Assembly (NCBI RefSeq): GCF_026210795.1
Contig: NC_089434.1
Coordinates: 2,604,001-2,668,000 of the forward strand
Source: Rhizophagus irregularis
Taxonomy: Eukaryota > Glomeromycota > Glomeromycetes > Glomerales > Glomeraceae
DNA: 64,000 nucleotides
Direction: 5' to 3'
Notes under the pieces: model-generated
Databases searched by the model: none
Seen by the model: only the letters and a program-made list of their open reading frames with translations
Told to the model about the DNA's origin: nothing
Program-made: the position numbers and the translations under genes
Shown: positions 55,715 to 64,000 of the stretch, in pieces
Layout: each line of letters opens with the position of its first letter
Numbering within the stretch: position 1 is the first letter of the stretch

Positions 55715-56831
55715 TTATAATACGAACATAGCTATAGTTCCAACACCAGCTAAACCAGTAAGAATATTAGCATTTCTTAAATCACTATTAGGTTTAGCGA
55801 CACTTGTTACTGTAGAGGTTCCCTTTCCGCCTTTAGAAACACTTTTACCATCGCCCAATTGTTTTGGAACATACTGAACACCATTTAAATCAGCGGTAAT
55901 CGAAAGAACATTTTGATTATCACTACCTTGATCATAAAAATCTACAGCAATAAAATTAGGAATTTTATCGAACGTTTGTTGGCATTTTTTAGCATGATCA
56001 GCTAAACTAGCAGAATTTGTGGTGTTCGCTTTATCAGGTTGAGGCACATCAATTGAAGTACTAATTGCTAAAGTACCATATAAGAAATGATTTAGAACGT
56101 ACATCGGACGTTCCTGATTTTTTGGTCTGTCAACTGTACATGTAAATGCATTTGCATTTTCATTTTCGAATGGGGTCTCAAATACATAACTATATTCTGG
56201 CATTAACCTAATAAAAATTTGAACAACATATGTAAATTTTTTTTTTAATAAAATAAAAAGGACAAGAAAAAATTGCTTACCATTGAACAGATGGATCAGC
56301 ACCTGTATCAACAAAATTTACAACTCTTTTACCACTTCCAATCATATCATTCAAAGTAGGCCAATCTTTACCAACTTCTTGAAAATGAGCGTATTTGACA
56401 AACCCAGACTGAGTGTATATACTATTGAACATAGCGGCTGGTACTTTACCAGCATTTTCCCATAATATAGTAATAACTTCATTTGGGTTATCATCTAACC
56501 AAGTACCAATTTGTTTTAAAGTAGTAGCTGCTGGACCTTGATCTAACAAGTCGCATGAGCTATGACATAAATGTACTTCATTTGTATTGTTTGTGGGAAA
56601 GTTGGCATCCAACATAAATCCTCTAATACCATCTTTCAATTGTGTTGGTATATCATAATTTTGGTTCGCCGCTACAGACTTACCATAAGCGTAAGCATTA
56701 TGTGTTGTTGGGTATGCTATACCGGAGTATAGTTTACCACAAAGTTCAGGATAACCATTACATGCTTTTTGTGAACTGACTATTGATGACAATAATGTTA
56801 TGGAAAATATAGTGATAATTATTACTTTCAT
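55715..56831 (-). CDS. Secreted PI-PLC-X-like phosphodiesterase, probable GPI anchor
   Basis: Two exons (56831-56281 and 56207-55715) joined in phase across a 73-bp intron give about 347 residues. The N-terminus (MKVIIITIFSITLLSSIVSS) is a signal peptide. The PLC-like TIM-barrel features are ACNGYPELCGKLYSGIAYPT then THNAY (first catalytic-type histidine), DGIRGFMLDANF, EVHLCHSSCDLLDQGP (second histidine), EVITILWENAG and KRVVNFVDTGADP. Exon 2 contains ETPFENENANAFTCTVDRP, NFIAVDFYDQGSDNQNVLSI and ends in a hydrophobic tail (NILTGLAGVGTIAMFVL) after a small-residue region, as for GPI attachment. Fungal proteins of this type are cell-wall or secreted; several lack Ca-binding residues, and the substrate here is unknown. 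Confidence 0.85.
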
Positions 56832-58940
56832 AATGACAAGAAAATAATATAATATACACTTATTAAATATTTGAAGAAGAGAAAAATGGATTTTTTTTTT
56901 TGAGAATTTTATTTAAATAAATAAATTTTTTTTTTCCAAATTTATTAATTTATTTAAAAACCCCTAATTTTTGAATAAAGTTTCTTGGCTTGTGAAATGG
57001 ATTTTCACTTTCTGAAAATAAAATTTACCGATAAAAAGATATTAGAATTACTGAGGCGGTGTCTATTTATAACTTGTATAAAACCTTTTCCGAAAAATTT
57101 GGACCCGAAAATAAAAGGAGAAGAGGAGGAGAGAAAAAGAATGTGATATATTTATTTAAAAAAAGTGGGTCAATTATACTTATTATCATAATAGCCCCGT
57201 TATTATGTGCATCGGGTGATACCGATAAATAAATAATTTATATTGTATTGTAAACAACTTTATTTTCTTACTATATGAGGTAACTTCATAAATTAAAACA
57301 ATTCTTAAATGAGTAATGATTTATATATTTTTGAAACATGTTTCTTGTTACAGATAATTCAACAAAGGTAATCTTACTAAAAGTTAGATTTTTCCTAAAT
57401 CTCAAAGCCTTCTTTTTCCTAGCCACGATCAAAGCCATTTTTAACGATTTTTTTTCATAAATTTTGTACGAGATGATCGTGATTGGGGGCGAGGTAAGTT
57501 AGGTAACACAAATACCATTTGTTCTTACGGAAATTACAGTAAATAACATGGTAATATAAAAATAGAATAAATAGAACGGAATTATGTTTATTTGGATCTA
57601 TTTATTATCTTGGCAATTTTACTTGGCTTTTATCGGGTAGATCATCACCAGGGTTTCATTTGTGGCTCATCAATTTTTTACATCGGATAACAAGTTTTGA
57701 TTCTGGTAAAAAGTTTAAAAAGTTTATTATCTCTGTAAACGCGCTTAAGAGAGATTAATTTAGTACGAGTTAAAATTATATTTTTACGTTAAAAAAAAAA
57801 GGAGTAAAAAAAAAATAAAACTATTTTTAATGATATCATCCTTAATTCGGTAAACAATAAAAAAAGGAGTTGTTAGTAAAAGGTTTTATTGGTTGAATCC
57901 TAAATTTAAAACGAATCAATTTAAGAAATATAACAATAATAATTTTTAGTTATTTAGTAATCAAGTCTTTTAACCATAAATTGTAATTTGGGTTTTATAT
58001 TTTTATATTGAAACATATTCTTTATTTGACCTGCATATTAGAGTTTCGGAGGGTGATAAGTTACATTAGTTAGATTTTAAGCCGCAACCCTTTTTTTTAC
58101 AATAATGTAAAATAAATGGTAGGGGCGAAATATTACTTTGCAGTTTCACTGGACTTGTAAAGGCTGTATAAACTCGATGGCTGGCATGGCATTGCCGGAT
58201 ATATATATATATAATCATAAGGGACCTATTGAGGGTAATTTTAATTGGTCAAAAAAACCATTAGCGTGGCTTATTTTCAACCAATCATTTATGCATTTCA
58301 TTAAATTATCCATTTATAGTTAATTTTGGTCTAATTTGATTATTTGAAACTTCATTGCTGTAAAAATTAGGGAACCACGAGTTATACACGTGTGAATAAC
58401 GCTACATAAATACGACTTTGCCATTAATAGTTGAAAAAAAAATCATTATATGATAATTTCGAGTTTAGCATTTTCTGCTAAAATTCTGAGTTAATCATTA
58501 ATCAGGTGACTTTAATGCTAGTCAGTCTTACTCTAGTTTTTAATTTTAAAATTTGACTAAAATGACGATGTTCTTTGCATCTCCAAACATTAACTATTTA
58601 GAGTAAAGAACCCCCATGGCAAATTCAAACAATATTTTTAACATTTGTATTAACTATATTTGTATAATTATTTTTTTATCAAAAAAATTTGAAATTTGAA
58701 AAAATTTATAATTCGAATATATGACATTATAATTTAAACCCGAGTACCTAACCATTATCGGTTGATTGTGTAATTTCAAAATGATTTGTTTCAGAATCAA
58801 GTGATGAAAAAATACTAATTCAGAGTAGTATACTGCGCTTATAAGACACATAACTAACTTTTAACACAAAAAGCAATGAACTTTGAAAATTTTATTTTTT
58901 TTTTTGTAGACAAGTAGTATAATTGCTTTATCCGTGCCAA
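56832..58940. other. AT-rich intergenic DNA
   Basis: Includes the promoter side of the PLC-like gene (56832 onwards, a GAGGAGGAGAG stretch at 57123). I see no supported gene; the short open stretches at 58138-58323 and 58654-58851 look like chance. Confidence 0.45.
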
Positions 58941-58942
58941 AT

Positions 58943-59167
58943 ACCGTATAGCACTGACTAAGGTACCCGGGTACAAATCAAATTTATCCTATTTAAAAAA
59001 TTGAATCGTACTCGGGAGTACTTTTGTATGGAACATGGAAAAATCAGCCAGAATTAGCCTAGTTAGCCTAATTTTACCAGAATTAAAAATTATCCTCTAC
59101 ATATCATATCCGGTATATTATAAGGGCAGCACGCTAAAATGGGGGTTCCTTAGTCAGTGTTATACGG
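58943..59167. repeat. Inverted-repeat pair, 25 bp, ~225 bp apart
   Basis: CCGTATAGCACTGACTAAGG (then TACCC) at 58944-58968 is the reverse complement, with two mismatches, of GGGTTCCTTAGTCAGTGTTA (then TACGG) at 59143-59167. This may be a small non-autonomous element; no duplication was identified. Confidence 0.55.
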
Positions 59168-59235
59168 CAGTGATGTGTTGGAATTTGGAGAATTGGAAAT
59201 TCCAATAGCTTCCAATCTTCCAATGCACATCACTG
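59168..59235. mobile_element. 68-bp hAT-like MITE
   Basis: Terminal inverted repeats CAGTGATGTG and CACATCACTG with an internal TTGGAA-rich stretch. The 8-bp flanks TTATACGG and CTATATGG match at six positions, consistent with an aged 8-bp target duplication. It is inserted immediately beside the right arm of the inverted repeat ending at 59167. Confidence 0.6.
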
Positions 59236-59815
59236 CTATATGGTAACTACTTCTTCGGTGTTATCAATATGGAATAGGAACTGAAAGCAATGAAAATTAA
59301 AGCATTTGATTCATATTCATATAAGGAAACAGCTATTCACTATAACAATAATGACCTAAAAATGGTACATTTAGGAAATTTCATTGTTAAATGATTTAAA
59401 ATGTTTCTACTACCAGTTGTTTGGGGCTTCCAATACTATTACTCATCTTCATTGGACTTTTCTTCGACAACGAACTCAATGAAAGTTGATATGATTTTAA
59501 TGATATCTTTTCATCTTTATTTGTTTCGATCTAAATAAAATTCAACTTTTTTACGAATTTAATACTTAGTAACTACTGATTTATGAAAATAACAGAATTT
59601 TTATATTATTACAAATTTAATAAAAATGCAGTTTATATATACTTTTAAGGATGATATAATACTTACACTTAGATTTTTTTCTAGACGCATTGACAAGAAA
59701 AACTTTTCATTAAAGTTGTGCATATTTCAAATTGCTTTGTTCGTGTTAGCAAGGATGAGAATACATTTTATGAAAAATGTAAGCCCCATTATTTACTTAT
59801 TTTTAGACTTATACT
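59236..59815. other. AT-rich intergenic DNA
   Basis: No gene supported. The open stretch 59626-59841 runs into the adjacent transposon terminus and is not credible. Confidence 0.4.
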
Positions 59816-60382
59816 TAGGGATGGCAAAAAACATGTTTTAAAACAATTTTGGCGTTTTAAAACATGTTTTAAACGTGTTCTAAAACATTAAGCACTTTAC
59901 TACGTAATACATATCTGCAATAAAAATTTAAGCATTTTATTATATAATATATATTTAGAGTATAGCCGGACCGACCTTGTTGGAAATTTTATTTGTAATA
60001 GCTTAGTGATACTAGTGATCCTCTACTATTCGTTAAATAAAATGTGCGCTAACTCTTAAAAAAAAAAGAATTATATAATATATTAATTTTAAATCTTTTA
60101 ATCGATCAATTAAATCAATAACTAATGTCATTTCCACAATAATTACACACTTTTGACGAGGTGTTTTTCGCAACTCATTCAAAGTGCTTACGGACGTCTT
60201 CTGATGATGGTCTTCCACGAGAATAATTTTTAAAAAAGTTACAAAAAAGGTTATTAAAAAATAATTACGCAATAATCATGCCGATAAATGTTTTAAAACA
60301 AAAAAAAAAAAAGTTTTAAAACAATAAAAAACTGATTTAAATTGTTTTAAAACATCTTGTTTTAAATCACGTGCCATCCCTA
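59816..60382. mobile_element. Non-autonomous hAT-type element
   Basis: The 567-bp element starts TAGGGATGGCAAAAAACATG and ends in CACGTGCCATCCCTA, giving an 11-bp TAGGGATGGCA terminal inverted repeat. A perfect 8-bp duplication CTTATACT flanks it (59808-59815 and 60383-60390). GTTTTAAAACA motifs cluster at both ends. No transposase; a 79-codon minus-strand open stretch is not supported. Confidence 0.88.
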
Positions 60383-60390
60383 CTTATACT

Positions 60391-60710
60391 ATACAGCAAC
60401 AAAATATTTTATATCTGGGAACTTCAAATTTATTTCTTAATTTGAAGTATTTTTATTAATTATCTATTGCTAATAAATACATACAGTAATTATCAAAGGA
60501 GAAGGTAAACAAATTGTTCTATTTGCCTATATAACAAAGAAATTCAAATAAAGACTCCAGATCGGCTCCAACCATTGGTTTTCCATTCATGTATTAAATT
60601 TTTAAAAACTTAATTATACATGATTTGATATCATTGATACTTACATTTTCAAATGCGCTTTTTAAGCAGGAAATAAAGTTAAATTGATTTGGAGAGTAAA
60701 ATTTCATTTA
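60391..60710. other. AT-rich intergenic DNA
   Basis: Nothing recognisable. Confidence 0.4.
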
Positions 60711-60910
60711 CCCTATAAAAAAAGAATATCCGGAAATTGACATCGAAAATGTCCGGAAAATGAAAATTGTCCGGAAAATTGCATTATTCCGGACACTTTC
60801 CGGACACTAGGCCTGAGCCCTCCTAGACATTCTAGACATTTTCTGGGAATTCAAAATGTCTTGGCGTCCGGAATATTGCAATTTTTCCGGACATTCTTTT
60901 TTTTATAGGG
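60711..60910. mobile_element. 200-bp inverted-repeat element, CCCTATAAAA termini
   Basis: Starts CCCTATAAAAAAAGAATATC and ends with GAC then ATTCTTTTTTTTATAGGG, a ~20-bp terminal inverted repeat continuing into TCCGGAAA/TTTCCGGA motifs that recur six times inside in both orientations. No clear target duplication. MITE-like. Confidence 0.7.
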
Positions 60911-63553
60911 ATTATTGTTGGTTTTTTAAATTTATTGGACGATACTTTGATTCAAATTTGAATGACTTAATTTAATTATGGTGAAGTAAATTCTACGCAA
61001 ATCACTAAATAATTAAAATATTATATTTTGTCCCTACTATAAGGTATTGTATTGTATAAAATAAGGTAAATTATACGAGCTATGGTGTCAACCCTGAAAT
61101 TCCTGATATAATAATAATTATGATAGTTATTATGAAATATTTCAGGTTATTCGAAAATAATGTTAGTAGATTTTTAATCGTTATCATATGAATGAAACAT
61201 CTTTAAATTAAAATTATTGAATCATTTAAATTTATAAAATTATAATTTTTATTGTTGGTTCAGAATTAATTAAGTTAATTAAGCGGTTTTTTTTATTTGA
61301 ATTTTAAAATAAGGAAAAGTCAAAAAAAAAAAAAGAAATTTGGGAAGGTTTATTGAAATAGCGTTTGGACGGATCCCCAACAAAATAAAGATAGTCTATT
61401 AACTATTTTTTATGGTATTAAACCTACATATTAATGTAGACCTATTATTAGAAACACTATTAAGAAAACAGAATTAAAGATTTTAAACTTTATTCTAATT
61501 AATCAAAAATTGCGAATTCTAAATCACGTGACTTAAGATAAGCAAGTGATACACAAAAAGTTAATTCCGGCCGGAATTATAAACTTAGCCAGAGTTACCG
61601 CCGATCACTGATTATCCATAAAATAAAATAAAAAACTAAATAAATAAAATAGCTTTTATGTTAAATTTGTGATCATTCTGCTACAAATTAAATGGTGCAC
61701 AATCGATTAGAAATGATTAATCGGAATCGAAAATTTAGAATCGAAAATAAATTAATTGATAAACGATTAATCGCGTAATTCAGTCAATTTTGCTTCATGG
61801 AAAAGATTTAATATATATATCATCGGATTCGGTGGTACATGACTTTATAAAACTTTTATGATTACAGTATAAAGAAGCTACAGTATTACAGTCAGCTCTA
61901 TAATATAAGAGGGTGTGCAATTTAAAGAGAATAAAATGAGACCATGTAAAGTTGGAGCTTACATTAATTGGATGGCAAAAATTCAACGTCCAGTCGGAAG
62001 ATAAAATCATTTGTCTTTATAGGCTTATCAATCTCATCAACTCTTGTATTTATTGGCAAATTGTTCAAAAGAATTGGTGTTACAAATAAAGTTGACGAAA
62101 TATGATATTCGGCTGTTTTACTGCCAATTATCGATGAGAAATATAATAAGGAAACTCATGGACTTATGATTCCATTTGGCGTAAATACTGAACGTATTTT
62201 GTATCACAATAATAACAAATAAATAATAGATAAAATAAGTAAATGAAAGAATTATCAAATTCTGAACGTGGAGGAAAACAGTTGACAAGGAGTACCTTAA
62301 ATTTTTGAAATTTTGGATTTAACAAACAAGTGATTTTAGCCATTGCTTCACAAACGAACACAAAGAACCATAATTGGTAAAACCACATTGTTATGAAAGA
62401 AAATATATTTATATACTTCGAAAAATGAAAATGCAAGAAATGAATAGCCTTATTTTTTTTATGAAATATTTAATAGTTATGTTTCCATTTGGCTAATTTG
62501 GAAGCGTTCTGATGCTTCTGGGGGTTAATATGCGGTTGCAGAAGTATCTACTGAACCAATCGGTGTTAAGCGAATTTACGATTGGAATTGAGTTTGAAAA
62601 CAAAGTTTGGTTACACAATTTTATATATTAATCCTTACACAATCTAACTAAAATTCTTTATTATTTTATGTGATGTCGGCCAGTAGGTAATAAAATATTA
62701 GAGTAGTAGGTCTAAATTCTAAAAGAGCCGAACTCTAACCCAGTTCCTTCGTTTGATTATCCGAGCATTTATTTTATTTAGGTTAGTTATCCCTTTTTAA
62801 ATCATTAATTCCATGAATCGTAGAAGTGAATTAGTATTGCGTACGCTATCATGAATAATTAGGTCCAACTATTCTATGCAGAGAAAATATTTCTATTAGC
62901 CAGAATTATTTTATTTTTCCATTTCTAATCATCATATCTGCAAAAATCTTATGAAAAATATAGTTGTTATTAACATAAAATAATATTACTAACTAGGAAA
63001 CGGAACCCGTTGTAAGCAGTGTTGGAAATCAGATTATTTTTATACGCGCAGAACGTACATTATTCATATAAAATAAATAATATTATTTCAAGGAGTCACT
63101 GATTTTCACGGCTGCGTCGTGAAAGTCATTGATATCCACAGTTCCCCGTGAAATAACTTACGTATAAAGCGCCATTATGAAAAAATATCGCGTACAATCA
63201 TGTACGCTGCATCCATCACTGATCGAGATAAACTAGATTTACGATTTTATTGGCTGATGATCATGTGAATGGATAAAATAAACACCCGTGACCGTAGATT
63301 TTTCATATCGAAGGTTCATCATAATACAGTAAAATTTCAAAAAAGGTAAAATTAGTAAAAATAGAAATTTTATCTTTGATTGGTTCATCAGTATAATGCA
63401 CAAATAAATAAATGTCAATAATTAGCAGGAAAAAAAAACTATTTTTACCTTATAAATATTTAAATTTCAGAACCAATTTTTTTTTATAGCTATTACGCCT
63501 AATAATTTTATCGGTTTTCTTCTACGACACAATAAAATATTGCTCTTTTTGTA
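60911..63553. other. AT-rich intergenic DNA with repeat fragments
   Basis: No supported gene. AATTCCGGCCGGAATTATAA at about 61563 is a diverged relative of the GGCCAGAATT palindromes elsewhere, and 61690-61780 has ATTAATCG/CGATTAAT motifs like those at 22030. The open stretches at 61795-62010 and 62164-62436 (minus) have no recognisable content. Confidence 0.4.
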
Positions 63554-64000
63554 ATGCCAAATAAGGTCTTATTAAAAAAATTTGTTCTACCTGAATCCTC
63601 ACGTAATATTTATCAAAAATGGGTATAATTTTCTTGACACTTTTAGGTATGTTAAACACATTGCCTTATCTGATCATTTTTTTTTTTTTTTGTAGAGTAC
63701 AAAATTGAGAATGTAAATAACCTAAAAAAAAGATGTGAAAAAGCCATGAAGATTGTTCCAAATTATGGCGAATTCACAAAAAATTATTTTTCTATTAAAA
63801 AAGAAAAGCTAAGTGATATCATTACACAATGGCAAAACAATTATCCAGATTTGTATTACGAATTAGAGCAATGGAAGGAAGGAACCGGATTTACACATGA
63901 AACGATAGCCTTACTTCGCAAAACCAAAAGCAAAAAAGTAGTAGAATGCGTATTTCTAAAGATTTACGAATCGGAAGGGACTGATATCCTAAACTGTGTT
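63554..64000 (+). CDS. Unrecognised protein, 5' part (runs off the window)
   Basis: Exon 1 (63554-63622, MPNKVLLKKFVLPESSRNIY then QKW) is followed by a 75-bp intron with GTATAA donor and a T-run plus GTAGAG acceptor. Exon 2 (from 63698) continues in phase: YKIENVNNLKKRCEKAMKIV, PNYGEFTKNYFSIKKEKLSD, ITQWQNNYPDLYYELEQWKE, TIALLRKTKSKKVVECVFLK. It is open to the end of the window. The composition is Lys/Glu-rich and helical, without signal peptide or membrane segment in the visible part. I do not recognise the family. The first ATG with a phase-consistent splice was chosen. Confidence 0.6.

Noticed and set aside
58138-58851. Two short open stretches in the intergenic region
   Set aside because: Too short, no homology recognisable by eye, no splice-consistent neighbours.
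61795-62436. Minus-strand open stretches of 71 and 90 codons
   Set aside because: Sequence content is unremarkable and flanking frames are closed; no support for a gene.

Overview
The window looks like nuclear DNA of an arbuscular mycorrhizal fungus (Glomeromycotina, Rhizophagus-like). This is inferred from the very AT-rich base composition, 70-100 bp introns with GTAAGT-type donors and TACTAAC-like branch sites, and fungal housekeeping genes next to degenerate transposon families of types I associate with Rhizophagus genomes. No database search was possible, so the organism call is an inference.

Layout. Positions 1-41,400 are a repeat-dominated compartment with almost no intact genes. In order it holds: two LINE-type retrotransposon copies in head-to-tail tandem (1-6979); a decayed CACTA-type transposase (7690-9993); a 2.84-kb near-perfect inverted repeat (10056-12898); a broken multi-exon gene of unknown function (13029-15783); a decayed MULE-like transposase (16466-18815) next to a tRNA-headed SINE-like retroposon with a 13-bp target duplication (18882-19952); several minisatellites; a 3.23-kb CACTA-ended element carrying an array of intron/micro-exon modules (22275-25508); a decayed multi-copy gene (26529-30136); fragments of further transposase-like genes, one neighbouring a hAT-type non-autonomous element (31738-32540); a second short intron-like array (34341-34690); a hAT transposase tail (34692-35050); the amino-terminal half of a second CACTA-type transposase (35700-36768); and a 5'-truncated LINE with an 18-bp target duplication (39955-40580).

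Positions 41,400-56,831 are a compact gene-rich block: a mitochondrial DUF1279/FAM210-like protein, a UBE3D-like HECT_2 protein, mitochondrial phenylalanyl-tRNA synthetase, the ribonucleotide reductase large subunit, a long-chain acyl-CoA synthetase, a MIS12-type kinetochore subunit and a secreted, probably GPI-anchored PI-PLC-X-like protein. They share no pathway; this is ordinary housekeeping content. Positions 56,832-63,500 are AT-rich intergenic DNA with small inverted-repeat elements, and an unrecognised spliced gene begins at 63,554 and leaves the window.

Most notable is 22275-25508. Its CACTA termini and 3-bp TTG target duplication enclose fifteen intron-like units. Each has one hairpin spanning the 5' splice site and a second hairpin that presents the branch site in its loop, and both hairpins show paired, compensatory sequence changes between units. 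The 38-57 nt exon-like modules between them are nearly free of stops in all three frames, and splicing them in order gives one open frame to position 25136. This combination of CACTA mobility with structured, introner-like introns is the best candidate here for something undescribed.
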